From contig NZ_JAIELN010000014.1 in NCBI RefSeq assembly GCF_019753045.1, positions 1-64,000 of the forward strand: a stretch of DNA of 64,000 nucleotides, given 5' to 3'. Position numbers and translations under genes: made by a program. Under the pieces are notes generated by a model. The model searched no databases. It worked only from the letters and a program-made list of their open reading frames with translations, and was not told the DNA's origin. Numbering within the stretch: position 1 is the first letter of the stretch; each line of letters begins with the position of its first letter. Of the stretch, positions 1-8,233 are shown in pieces. Origin of the DNA: Hyphomicrobium sp. (GTDB lineage: Bacteria > Pseudomonadota > Alphaproteobacteria > Rhizobiales > Hyphomicrobiaceae).

Positions 1-1
1 T

Positions 2-430
2 CCCTATAGCACCGGCATGACGGTTCTCAGCGCGGTTGCCAAGGCGGGCGGCCTCTTGGACCAGCGCGCAAATCCATCGCAGATGTTCATATACCGCGGA
101 GAGCGACGTCAGACGCTCGAAAAATTGGATGTGAATCTCGCCAAGTTCGCACCCAATCAACAGTTCATACCGACTGTTTACAGGGTGAACTTCCGCGACC
201 CCTCGGCCTTTTTCATGGCCCAGAAGTTCCAGATGCGGGACAAGGACATCCTCTACGTTGCCAACGCGGATTCCGTCGAGGTCGGGAAGGCGCTTAATTA
301 CATGACCCTCTGGAGCGGCTCTGCGGCCGGTTACATAGGAAATGCCGCGACTGTCCTGACGAGCGCTCAGATCCTCGGGGGCGGTGGCCCAGCTACAGCT
401 TTGGTCGTCGGAGGACGGGCGACGCCCTGA
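2..430 (+). CDS. Polysaccharide export protein (Wza-type), 3' end only
   Basis: This is the C-terminal part of an outer-membrane polysaccharide export protein; the frame is open to the left edge, so the gene starts outside the window. The first residues (TVLSAVAKAGGL) look like an SLBB repeat, followed by the typical run MRDKDILYVANADSVEVGKA found near the end of Wza/ExoF-like proteins. Known role of the family: an octameric periplasmic/outer-membrane channel that exports EPS made by the Wzx/Wzy route. It marks the left flank of the EPS locus that follows. N-terminal signal and the main export domain cannot be seen. Confidence 0.85.
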   Translation, partial: PYSTGMTVLSAVAKAGGLLDQRANPSQMFIYRGERRQTLEKLDVNLAKFAPNQQFIPTVYRVNFRDPSAFFMAQKFQMRDKDILYVANADSVEVGKALNYMTLWSGSAAGYIGNAATVLTSAQILGGGGPATALVVGGRATP

Positions 431-772
431 TCGGTCTGCCATCCCCAATGCCTAAATTGAATCCGGTTATTTGGGGGCTCAATCTCTAATTCTAGGGTGA
501 CTTAGGCCGTCTTGTCGGGGTCGCGCGGCGGCCGCGACGGCACGCGGTATCGTGTCATGTTCGCCTTTCGCTGTCTTGTCGTCGTTCTCACTGAGATTGC
601 GATGAGCCCGAAACTGTCACCTTCACAATCGGCTCGATCTGGCCCGGCGGTTCTGACGAGGACCGTTCAGAATCCTAAGCGGATCCCCGCTTTGTGTGCC
701 GAACAGTGATGACATCAAGGATAACGTTCGGGCGCTACTTAACCTCAGTGTGCTGAGCGATTTGCCTGACGG
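431..772. other. Intergenic region without a supportable gene
   Basis: A 342-base gap between the export protein and the UbiA-family gene. A weak inverted repeat (CCCCAA at 443-448 with TTGGGG at 471-476, 22-base loop) lies just after the export gene and could slow transcription, but it lacks a T run. A 65-codon frame at 512-709 has no family resemblance and no convincing ribosome binding site. Confidence 0.5.
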
Positions 773-1753
773 ATGACTTCAAGTAATATCGTCACGGCAA
801 AACAATCGCGGTCACCATTCCCTTCGATGATGGCGCTGCACCAGAAACGATTGCGCATCTGGCTGAGGCAGCTGCGCGTGCACCAGTACGTCAAGAACCT
901 GCTTGTCTTTGTGCCGGTGATCACGGCTCATGAATTCAATGCCGATGCGCTGACGAAGAGCTTTTTGGCAGCCGCCGCCTTCTCCTTGTGCGCGTCCGCC
1001 GTGTACATTTTAAATGATTGGTGGGATCTGCAGGCAGATCGCGCTCATCCAACCAAGCAGTTTCGGCCTCTCGCGGCCGGAAAGATTAAGGTGCGGGACG
1101 CGCTCGCCGCGATTCCGGTTCTCCTGACCGCATCGGCTTGGATCGCGCTGTCGATATCGGGACTCTTCGCGATAATCATCGCCGCGTATTTTGTCATGAC
1201 GACCGCATATACGTTCCTCATAAAGAGGAAGCTTATTGCTGATGTCGTCCTGCTCGCCATGCTGTACACCATCAGAGTCATCGGCGGGGCTGTGGCGATA
1301 TCCGTACCGATCTCCGAGTGGCTCCTCTACTTTTCAATTTTTGTCTTTGCCTCCCTCGCGCTCGTCAAAAGAACAATCGAACTATTTGATTACGCGGATT
1401 TGGGCAAAGATCCTTACCCATCGAGGGGGTATTACGCCTCTGACGTCGGCACCGTTACCGCTCTTGCGGCAGCTGCCAGCATGAATGCGGTGACGGTCTT
1501 CGCGCTTTACCTGTCGTCGAGCAGCGCGGCGGGTCTCTACGCTCATCCAAAGTTTCTGTACTTGTTATGCCCGATCATGATTTTTTGGCTATTCCGCCTG
1601 ATTGCACTGGCTCAGCGGAAGATCATTCACGACGATCCCATCGTGTTCGCCATCAAAGATCGGGTAAGTTGGATGACATGCTTGGTGACCGCAGTCATTT
1701 TGCTTCTCGCTTCAGTAAAATGGACCTGCGATTATGCGATTTGCATCAGTTGA
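773..1753 (+). CDS. UbiA-family polyprenyl-phosphate phosphoribosyltransferase-like protein
   Basis: A 326-residue integral membrane prenyltransferase of the UbiA superfamily. Residues 25-45 carry the VHQYVKNLLVFVP stretch, and the first Asp-rich motif is NDWWDLQADRAHP, followed by KQFRPLAAG. That pattern fits the decaprenyl-phosphate phosphoribosyltransferase (Rv3806c-like) branch better than quinone-pathway UbiA. The family joins PRPP to a polyprenyl phosphate, giving a lipid-linked pentose donor. About eight membrane segments follow. It lies in an EPS locus beside a small SMR transporter that could flip such a lipid. The exact substrate is inferred. Confidence 0.75.
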   Translation: MTSSNIVTAKQSRSPFPSMMALHQKRLRIWLRQLRVHQYVKNLLVFVPVITAHEFNADALTKSFLAAAAFSLCASAVYILNDWWDLQADRAHPTKQFRPLAAGKIKVRDALAAIPVLLTASAWIALSISGLFAIIIAAYFVMTTAYTFLIKRKLIADVVLLAMLYTIRVIGGAVAISVPISEWLLYFSIFVFASLALVKRTIELFDYADLGKDPYPSRGYYASDVGTVTALAAAASMNAVTVFALYLSSSSAAGLYAHPKFLYLLCPIMIFWLFRLIALAQRKIIHDDPIVFAIKDRVSWMTCLVTAVILLLASVKWTCDYAICIS

Positions 1754-1835
1754 GCTGCGCGCCATGGAACATGCGGCCCGCCTAAAACGGGTTCCGGCTG
1801 GAAAGTGCATCGTAACCGAAAGGTAGAGTCCGCGG

Positions 1836-2222
1836 ATGAAGGGAGAAGCTTGGAACTTTGGCGCGATAATTCTAAGCGTGTGCTTGACTGCCAGCAGCCA
1901 ACTCATCGTACGAGCCGGCATGCTGCACACGTCGCTCGCGGCTGAAATGACCAAATCAAGCAGCGCTTGGGAAAAGATCAGTCTGCTGATCTGGTCGCCC
2001 TATATTGTTTCGGGACTTCTGTTGTTTGGGCTGAGCGCGGGAACCTGGCTCGTCGTATTGAGCCGGACCCCTGTGTCGCTTGCTTATCCATTCGTCGGAC
2101 TTGGGATCGTGCTGACGACGCTAGGCGGTTGGTTCCTGCTCGGTGAAGCGGTATCGGGATCGCGGTTGTTGGCCATAGGCGTCATTCTGCTCGGACTGAT
2201 CTTGCTCGGAGCGAGCAAGTAG
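1836..2222 (+). CDS. Small SMR/EamA-type membrane transporter (ArnE/ArnF-like)
   Basis: A 128-residue protein with four hydrophobic segments, the size and pattern of the small multidrug resistance/EamA superfamily. The segment VSLAYPFVGLGIVLTTLGGW followed by a membrane-flanking GE resembles the ArnE/ArnF subunits that flip undecaprenyl-phosphate aminoarabinose. It starts 82 bases after the UbiA-family gene on the same strand, so co-transcription is likely. In this context a lipid-linked sugar flippase is more probable than drug export, but that is inference. Confidence 0.65.
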   Translation: MKGEAWNFGAIILSVCLTASSQLIVRAGMLHTSLAAEMTKSSSAWEKISLLIWSPYIVSGLLLFGLSAGTWLVVLSRTPVSLAYPFVGLGIVLTTLGGWFLLGEAVSGSRLLAIGVILLGLILLGASK

Positions 2223-2247
2223 CTCGTGATAGCGCGGAAGCGGCCAG

Positions 2248-3267
2248 CTATGACCTCGCCGCATCAAGCCGAAGTCTGAAACGACGGATCGCGATCTCAA
2301 CGTCTCGCATGACGACGATGCTGACGATGGGCAGTATCTCGTACAGGTTCCGCACTTCTCCTGGTTTCGCGCCGAGGAGCACCAGGATCACTTGAGGCGC
2401 GATCATGGCCACAGCGGCTCGGCGCAGGAATTGCGGGCATTCCGGCAGGCGAAATACAAGCCAAGCCCCAAGCCCCGCGAATACAAAAAATCTGACGATA
2501 TGTTCGCGGTAATAGGGGAGCTGCTCAAACAGCCATGGTTCCATGCCCCAGCCGGGATTGTCCTGATAGACCCATCGAACCGTCCCGTACACGATCGCGA
2601 AGATGAGGACTTGGCATGAGATATCGAATATCCGTTGCCGAAGCGGGATCTTGTCCCAATAGACGGCGCCGTACGCAAACACGGCGAGAATAGCGGTTTC
2701 CTTATTTAGGCAGGCAAATATGAAGACAGCGAAGTAGAGCGCCCGGTTGCCAAGATGCATCGCCAGCAAAAGCATCATCATGAAAAACAGAACGGTGAAA
2801 TCGTAGATGTGCCCGAGCTTTTGGCCAAGAAACGGCAGCAGAATTGCAAGCTGCAGGGTTCCGAGACACGCAATCGACTCGCTGCCGGGAAACAGTTCGG
2901 AATAAAGGGCGGTGCCAGCCAGCAAGTAACCGATCAGCGAGAGCGTGAGTATGGGAGCGAGCCAGAGAATTGCGCGAGGATGCTCGTTTGTGATCCCGGC
3001 GACGACCCCCGTCGCTTCTTCAACTTTGATTGCGATCTGATCGAGCTGCGAAGAGACAATGGCTGGAGTTAGGTTGTCGAGTCCCCGCAGTACGGTCGGA
3101 ACCAAAACTCTGTATGCGAACGGACGACGAGCCTCTCCATCGAGATACAAGTCGAGCGAAGTGCGGGCCTCGCTCAGCATATTTGTCCTGAACAGCTGAA
3201 GTATGACCAACAGTCCGATGAGCACCGCGCTCGATATGCGACATACAGTTCCTCTAGAGGCTTGCAA
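2248..3267 (-). CDS. Multi-pass membrane protein, possible GT-C-like enzyme
   Basis: A 339-residue protein with about eight to nine hydrophobic segments. After the first segment comes an extracytoplasmic stretch with RRPFAYRVLVPTVLRG; later conserved-looking motifs are CLNKETA and GEVRNLYEILPI near the C-terminus. These occur in a poorly characterised group of bacterial membrane proteins in polysaccharide loci, and the topology is compatible with a GT-C glycosyltransferase. I cannot name a family with certainty. It is convergent with the upstream SMR gene (25-base gap) and divergent from the GMC oxidoreductase. Confidence 0.6.
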   Translation of the reverse strand: MQASRGTVCRISSAVLIGLLVILQLFRTNMLSEARTSLDLYLDGEARRPFAYRVLVPTVLRGLDNLTPAIVSSQLDQIAIKVEEATGVVAGITNEHPRAILWLAPILTLSLIGYLLAGTALYSELFPGSESIACLGTLQLAILLPFLGQKLGHIYDFTVLFFMMMLLLAMHLGNRALYFAVFIFACLNKETAILAVFAYGAVYWDKIPLRQRIFDISCQVLIFAIVYGTVRWVYQDNPGWGMEPWLFEQLPYYREHIVRFFVFAGLGAWLVFRLPECPQFLRRAAVAMIAPQVILVLLGAKPGEVRNLYEILPIVSIVVMRDVEIAIRRFRLRLDAARS

Positions 3268-3613
3268 TTGTCACCTCATATCGATTGAGCACTGTCGTTA
3301 GGCGAATGCGTAGATTTCAGTTGAGCGTTCGCTTGGAAAGCCCCAACGCTGACAAGCGATGTCGTTGACGCTGGTCAAACGCTTTGTGGTTAAATTTACT
3401 CATTATGGGTAGGGAGGATGAAAGAGCTTTATCGAGGCGGCTTTTCGGGCGCCATTACTGGCAATGGGCCGAAAAGCCGTCACCTACAATATCGGGGGGA
3501 AATCACACCCGCAACAGTAGCAATATTTTTTGGTAATTGACGCCTATGGCGGCGGTAGCCGCTAAAGAAACATTCCGCTAGGTATCGAAGGCGAAGGGAC
3601 ACAGAGGAAACGC
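3268..3613. other. Divergent intergenic region upstream of the GMC oxidoreductase gene
   Basis: A 346-base region between the minus-strand membrane protein and the plus-strand GMC oxidoreductase. It holds the strong hairpin listed separately at 3438-3479 and a possible -35-like TTGACG at 3365-3370 without a good matching -10. No gene is supported; the small frame at 3480-3665 on the minus strand overlaps the GMC start. Confidence 0.5.
3438..3479 (+). repeat. Strong two-part hairpin in the leader of the GMC oxidoreductase gene
   Basis: The arms CGGCTTTTCGG (3438-3448) and CCGAAAAGCCG (3469-3479) are perfectly complementary over 11 bases. A second stem, CCATT (3452-3456) with AATGG (3463-3467), lies inside, closing a six-base loop. 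No T run follows, so it is not a typical intrinsic terminator. It lies 135 bases before the ATG at 3614 and may be an RNA leader element or protein binding site. Confidence 0.6.
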
Positions 3614-5092
3614 ATGGCCGATGATCGCCGCGTCGTTGTTGTGGGGAGTGGTCCCGCTGGCGCAATGGCTGCGCTCGAACTTGTTCGCAAGGGCATTCCC
3701 GTAACGCTGTTGGAAACCGGAAACGAAATCCAACACGGCGTGCTCGTCAGAATTGGTGGAAGAAACCTCTATCGCCGCCTTCCGCCAATGCGAAAGGATG
3801 ATGGCTTCGTTGTAACGGGCGATCCGGACACCAATCTGGATTACACGTACGCGTTAGGTGGCCTTTCAAACCAGTGGACGGGCGCCGTGCCGCGCTTTTG
3901 CGCCGAGGACTTCACTGCTGGCGAGCAGGTTCACGAGAAATTCCGATGGCCGGTGACCTATGACGAACTCGCGCCGTATTACGAGATCGCCGAACGGACC
4001 ATGAGGGTGACGGCCGCTCCGGGAAGCGTCCCAAGCTTGCCCTCCGGCTACTCAGACTACCGGCATCAGATTCCAAGCGACTGGCAAGCCGTTGCTCGCT
4101 CGGCATTGAAGCATGGCCAAGGGCTTACCACGATGCCGCTTGCCGACGGGCCGCCGTTCCTGCTGCTTCGTCGGGGTACAGCGTTCAATAGCTTCTCGGT
4201 TCTATTGGAAAAGCTTCTCGAAGAACCCTCTTTCCGCCTTATCAGGGGCGCGCACGTTTTGCAGCTCGAATGGGACCGGGCGAAGAAAAGGGTGGCGGCT
4301 GCGGTCTACCATGACAACCAGACGAAGACCCAAAATCGCATCAGCGCTAGCGCGTTTGTCATCGCTTGCGGTCCGCTCAATTCACCCAAACTTCTGTTCA
4401 ACTCGGCCTGCAGCGATCATCCTGACGGCCTTGGCAATAGCACTGGGTTGCTCGGCAAGTACCTCCACGATCACCCTCGCGAGTGGTGGGCCGTGGACGT
4501 CGATAAGCCGATCACCTCTTTGTCGCCGCCGGCGTATCTGACACGACTTCCCCATAAGGCATCCGACCCGCTCATGGCGTGCTCGTGGACAATCGGCGCC
4601 TTCGACACGATCGGAAAGATCAAGAGTCGCTTCGGACAAAAGACCAGATCATTTGGCGTGCAGGTTTTCGGGACCATGATTCCCGATGAGAAGTACTACG
4701 TCCGCCCATCCAAAGATCAGAAGGACGAGTTCGGATTTCCAACGCTCGAGGTTCACATCAAATTCGAAGAAGAGGTTCTGGCTAACGTCATTGGCGCTCG
4801 GGAGCACTTCCTGCGACTGATGGAAGACGCCGGTTACAAAGGAAAAATTCGGGACATCGTCCCGCAGCTTTTTCCGGGAACGGCTAAGCACTACGGCGGG
4901 GCGACGCGCATGCATGCTTCGCCGAAGTATGGCGTGACGGACAGCTACCAGCGGCTGCACGACGCTCCGAACGTCATCGTGGTTGATGCAAGCTCTTTCA
5001 CGACCGGCGCGGAAAAAAATCCGACCCTGACTGTGATGGCGCTAGCGGCGCGATCGGTCGACCAGCTTGCGCGCGACCTGAAAGCCGCGTGA
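3614..5092 (+). CDS. GMC-family FAD-dependent oxidoreductase
   Basis: A 492-residue flavoprotein. The N-terminal VVVVGSGPAGAMAALELV is the Rossmann ADP-binding motif. The C-terminal part has the GMC_oxred_C pattern: HYGGATRMH, then NVIVVDASSFTTGAEKNPTLT, with the His and Asn that usually form the catalytic pair. The family oxidises alcohols or sugars using FAD. The start is well supported by GAGGAAA just before the ATG. Only 16 bases separate it from the aldo/keto reductase, so the two are probably one operon and may act in sequence on a sugar hydroxyl. The substrate is unknown. Confidence 0.85.
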   Translation: MADDRRVVVVGSGPAGAMAALELVRKGIPVTLLETGNEIQHGVLVRIGGRNLYRRLPPMRKDDGFVVTGDPDTNLDYTYALGGLSNQWTGAVPRFCAEDFTAGEQVHEKFRWPVTYDELAPYYEIAERTMRVTAAPGSVPSLPSGYSDYRHQIPSDWQAVARSALKHGQGLTTMPLADGPPFLLLRRGTAFNSFSVLLEKLLEEPSFRLIRGAHVLQLEWDRAKKRVAAAVYHDNQTKTQNRISASAFVIACGPLNSPKLLFNSACSDHPDGLGNSTGLLGKYLHDHPREWWAVDVDKPITSLSPPAYLTRLPHKASDPLMACSWTIGAFDTIGKIKSRFGQKTRSFGVQVFGTMIPDEKYYVRPSKDQKDEFGFPTLEVHIKFEEEVLANVIGAREHFLRLMEDAGYKGKIRDIVPQLFPGTAKHYGGATRMHASPKYGVTDSYQRLHDAPNVIVVDASSFTTGAEKNPTLTVMALAARSVDQLARDLKAA

Positions 5093-5108
5093 CGGAAAAG
5101 GGGGCGCG

Positions 5109-6110
5109 GTGCAGTACAGAGTGTTCGGAAAAACCGGTTGGAAGGTCTCTGAGATCGGCTTCGGGGGCGCGCGGATCGGCGGGCTTCTCGCTCAAGACGG
5201 CGGCCGGAAGGCGTCCCTCGCGACCCTCGCCGCAGCATTGGACGCCGGCATAAATTTCTACGACACGGCGGATATGTATTCGCAGGGAGAGAGCGAAGTC
5301 CTTATCGGGAAGGCATTTCGGAAAGCGCGAGACAAAGTCTTCATCGCGAGCAAGGGTGGCTATTGCACGCCTGCGGGGAAGAAACTCATTCAGTTCGTGA
5401 AGCCACTCGCCAAGCCCATTGTCCAAGCGCTTGGTCTTCGGCGCGTGCGGGCGCCGTCATCGGGTGCCGGTCCGATTCCGCAGGACTTCTCACCGGGCTA
5501 TCTGCGCAAGGCCGCCGAGGCGTCGTTGCGGCGCTTGGGGACGGACTACATCGATCTCTACCAAATGCACAGTCCATCGCCGGAGATGCTGCGCAGCGCG
5601 CAATTTCAGGACACGCTCGGACTATTGGCTGAGCTTAAGGCGGAAGGGAAAATACGCCACTACGGCATTGCGCTCGATGCGGTGGACGATGCGCGGCACT
5701 GCTTCGGCCTCGAGGGTATTTCAAGCTTGCAAATTCCCTTCGGCATTCTCGACATGGAAGCGCTCGACGACGGCGTTTTTGAAGAGGCTTCGAAACGCCA
5801 ACTCGGCATCATCGCGCGCGGCTGCTTTGCCGGCGGGGCGCTGAAAGGATCGCTCACTGAGGCTGAGCTTCGAGCCTCGGAACCCAAATGGGAACGCGTT
5901 CTGAAACTGCGGCGCCTGGTCGAGAGGTTAGGTCGTTCACCGACCGAGGCCGCGTTGCAATTTTCGCTGCGCGAGCCCCGCATCGGCGTCAACATTATCG
6001 GGATGCGAACTCTCGATCAGCTCGCAACCAATCTCCAACACTATTCGCGGCCGCTCTCGGATGAAGAGTTTCACAAGCTTTTGACGTATCGTTCTGCTGC
6101 TGAGGCGTAG
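5109..6110 (+). CDS. Aldo/keto reductase
   Basis: A 333-residue NAD(P)H-dependent aldo/keto reductase with a GTG start. The catalytic tetrad can be read: Asp in INFYDTAD, Tyr in MYSQGES, Lys in IASKGG and His in DLYQMHSPS. A longer insert (about residues 90-125) separates the Lys region from the His region. It directly follows the GMC oxidoreductase, so an oxidation plus reduction on the same substrate (net epimerisation, for example) is possible; this is inference. It converges on the GT2 gene with a 21-base gap. Confidence 0.85.
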   Translation: MQYRVFGKTGWKVSEIGFGGARIGGLLAQDGGRKASLATLAAALDAGINFYDTADMYSQGESEVLIGKAFRKARDKVFIASKGGYCTPAGKKLIQFVKPLAKPIVQALGLRRVRAPSSGAGPIPQDFSPGYLRKAAEASLRRLGTDYIDLYQMHSPSPEMLRSAQFQDTLGLLAELKAEGKIRHYGIALDAVDDARHCFGLEGISSLQIPFGILDMEALDDGVFEEASKRQLGIIARGCFAGGALKGSLTEAELRASEPKWERVLKLRRLVERLGRSPTEAALQFSLREPRIGVNIIGMRTLDQLATNLQHYSRPLSDEEFHKLLTYRSAAEA

Positions 6111-6131
6111 CCTGCCTTACGCCACCACGCG

Positions 6132-7178
6132 TCAGCCAAGAAAAGACGGGGTTTGGGTCTTGGCCATCTCGTCGCGCAGGCCTCTATAATATTGAAGATT
6201 GAATAAGCCGCTGTATGCAATTTCTTCGAGTCTTTCGACACGGAGCATGCCCGCGGCATTGGCCGCGAGCTTAAGGGCGGACGTCGTGAGAGATGTAAGT
6301 TGCGGTCTGCCCTTACACACGCCAACAAGCGAGCGGATCAGAACGTGACGCTCGTGAAACTCATTCTCGATGGCCGACAGCAACCATTTCTGGTTCCGGT
6401 CGCGCGCAAAAATGACGTCGTTGCCGCCATAGGTGTACGCGGCGTTGAGCCACGACGTGAAACTGCGCTCGGCGAAATGCATGCCCACGGCATCCATCGC
6501 GAAAACGAAATCCAAGCCCCGGTCGGCGAGGCGATACGCAAGCTCGACATCTTCCGCACGACGGAATTTTTCATCGAAGCCGCCCGCGGCCAAAATGCGA
6601 GCCCGAGGGACTGAGGCGTTGCCGGTATAGAATTGTCGAGCCGACGCCTGCCAAACGCCACCTTGCAAAGCTCGGTACTGCTTCATAAGCATCTCTTGCT
6701 CCCAGCGAACCCAGGGAGACATCACGAAGCCGTCAGGCGAAAGCAGTGGTCCGATGACGGCGACATCGCGCTCCACCTCACTGCGAGCCCGCATATGCGC
6801 CGCCAGAAGCATCGGATCCGCTACGACGTCGTCATCGACAAAGACGATAAGCTCTCCTTCTGCCTTAGCGATGGCTAAATTGCGCGCAGCGGCCGGGCCG
6901 CTATTGGCTTGCGTGAACCATCGCAAGTTTCTCTCGGAGCGATACGCTTTCAAATAGTCATCGGTGCCGTCGCTAGAGCCGTCGGATACAACGATGATCT
7001 CGTAGCATTCTGCCGGATACTGCTGGCGCTCGAGGGCCGAGATGACATGCTGCAGTCTGCCAAGGCGATTGTAGGTCGGCACGACGACGCTGATTTGAGG
7101 GGTGCTTATCTGCACTGCTTCTATCCCGCGGGTATGCCCCCTTCGGATTGACCCTGTCGCCAAACCAAAGTCGAGCAA
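6132..7178 (-). CDS. Family 2 glycosyltransferase
   Basis: A 348-residue GT-A fold transferase. The N-terminal region has ISVVVPTYNRLGRL, IIVVSDGSSDGT and the metal-binding VDDDV motif (about residue 115), the classic GT2 signature. A likely acceptor-side motif, RRAEDVELAYRL, follows near residue 210. There is no membrane segment, so it should act on the cytoplasmic face, adding one sugar to the lipid-linked EPS repeat unit. It lies downstream of the PhyH-like gene on the same strand after a 218-base gap. A start about 20 codons downstream, near VQISTPQ, is possible. Confidence 0.85.
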   Translation of the reverse strand: MLDFGLATGSIRRGHTRGIEAVQISTPQISVVVPTYNRLGRLQHVISALERQQYPAECYEIIVVSDGSSDGTDDYLKAYRSERNLRWFTQANSGPAAARNLAIAKAEGELIVFVDDDVVADPMLLAAHMRARSEVERDVAVIGPLLSPDGFVMSPWVRWEQEMLMKQYRALQGGVWQASARQFYTGNASVPRARILAAGGFDEKFRRAEDVELAYRLADRGLDFVFAMDAVGMHFAERSFTSWLNAAYTYGGNDVIFARDRNQKWLLSAIENEFHERHVLIRSLVGVCKGRPQLTSLTTSALKLAANAAGMLRVERLEEIAYSGLFNLQYYRGLRDEMAKTQTPSFLG

Positions 7179-7396
7179 AAAGCGCTCGTTGTGCTAACTA
7201 GTTTTCATCAAGGGTGGAGACTGCTAACACGCGAGCTCGCGCGTTGTCAGCGTTCTGCGGCACAAAATGATTGAGACCGCACTCTTCGCCAACCGACAGC
7301 CCAGAGTTCATGTTGCAGAAATCGCTGCGTCCGCAGCTTCGTGCCCGCCGGGCGCTCCCGACGGCCACGACCGGACGCTTCTTCTGCATGATGTTC

Positions 7397-8233
7397 TCAA
7401 TACTCTTTGTCCACGAGAGAGCGTGCAAAACGTAAGGCCGCATAGCTAGCCGGGACCTTCACAAACAGTTGCTCGCGAATTCGTCCCGCTCTGGTCGGCT
7501 TGAACCAGTTCGGGAGGAATCGGATCTTCCCACCCTCGGCTGCAAACGGATCTTCAAGGTTGTTGCCGCCGTCCTCCCAAGTCATCGCGAGCATCGGGCG
7601 CGGAACCGATGTGTGGTTCGCCGTCCCGCGATGCCACACGTTCGAGGTTCGAACCAACACGTCGCCCCGCTTCAGTGGAACGCGCACACTGTTGCGTGCA
7701 ACACGCTCCAGGACGAACTGGGTATACTTATAAAATCGCTTGTGCGTCCCCGGGATTGCCTCCATGGCGCCGTTCTCGATCGTCGAGTCGACGACGGCGA
7801 CGTTGGCGATCATGAAGTCGCGCGTGAACGGACGGTCGAGGTGGTAATGCTGCGTGTGGCTGCCGGGCAGATTGAAGTTGCAACCCACGTTCGGCATGCG
7901 AACGACCCTGGGATCGAGCTCCTTGATCAGGTCGATGATCCCGCGTTCTTCCAGGGTGTCGTAGACGAACCGCGCACCTGCACCAGGGAAGCAGTTGAGA
8001 TGGCCGCTCTTGAGGCCTCCTCCCGAGAATAGCGCGCCCGACTTCGATGCCGCGTCGAATTCCTGCTCGAGGGATCTATGCAATTCGGCAAGCCGCTCCG
8101 GCGAGACGACATTGCGAATGACAAAATAGCCATCGCGATCGAACGCCTGCTTCAAGTCTTCTTTTTCGCTCGCCGTGAGCGGGCCGCTCTTCGCGCTTCC
8201 TGCGCGAGTGCTGTCGTCTGCTGTTAACATCAT
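7397..8233 (-). CDS. Phytanoyl-CoA dioxygenase (PhyH) family protein
   Basis: A 278-residue non-haem iron/2-oxoglutarate oxygenase of the PhyH type. The iron-binding HxD is seen at about residues 131-133 (QHYHLDRPF) and the distal His at about 201 (NVWHRGT). The family hydroxylates small molecules, lipids and some sugars. Its start codon overlaps the stop of the upstream GT4 gene by four bases (ATGA), which suggests translational coupling and a joint role, for example hydroxylating a sugar or acyl group of the EPS unit. The substrate cannot be read from sequence. Confidence 0.85.
   Translation of the reverse strand: MMLTADDSTRAGSAKSGPLTASEKEDLKQAFDRDGYFVIRNVVSPERLAELHRSLEQEFDAASKSGALFSGGGLKSGHLNCFPGAGARFVYDTLEERGIIDLIKELDPRVVRMPNVGCNFNLPGSHTQHYHLDRPFTRDFMIANVAVVDSTIENGAMEAIPGTHKRFYKYTQFVLERVARNSVRVPLKRGDVLVRTSNVWHRGTANHTSVPRPMLAMTWEDGGNNLEDPFAAEGGKIRFLPNWFKPTRAGRIREQLFVKVPASYAALRFARSLVDKEY

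Noticed and set aside
512-709. A 65-codon frame after the export protein gene.
   Set aside because: No recognisable domain, no ribosome binding site, mixed composition.
6104-6123. An inverted repeat (GGCGTA/TACGCC) between the converging aldo/keto reductase and GT2 genes, as a bidirectional terminator.
   Set aside because: Only six base pairs and no T run on either strand.
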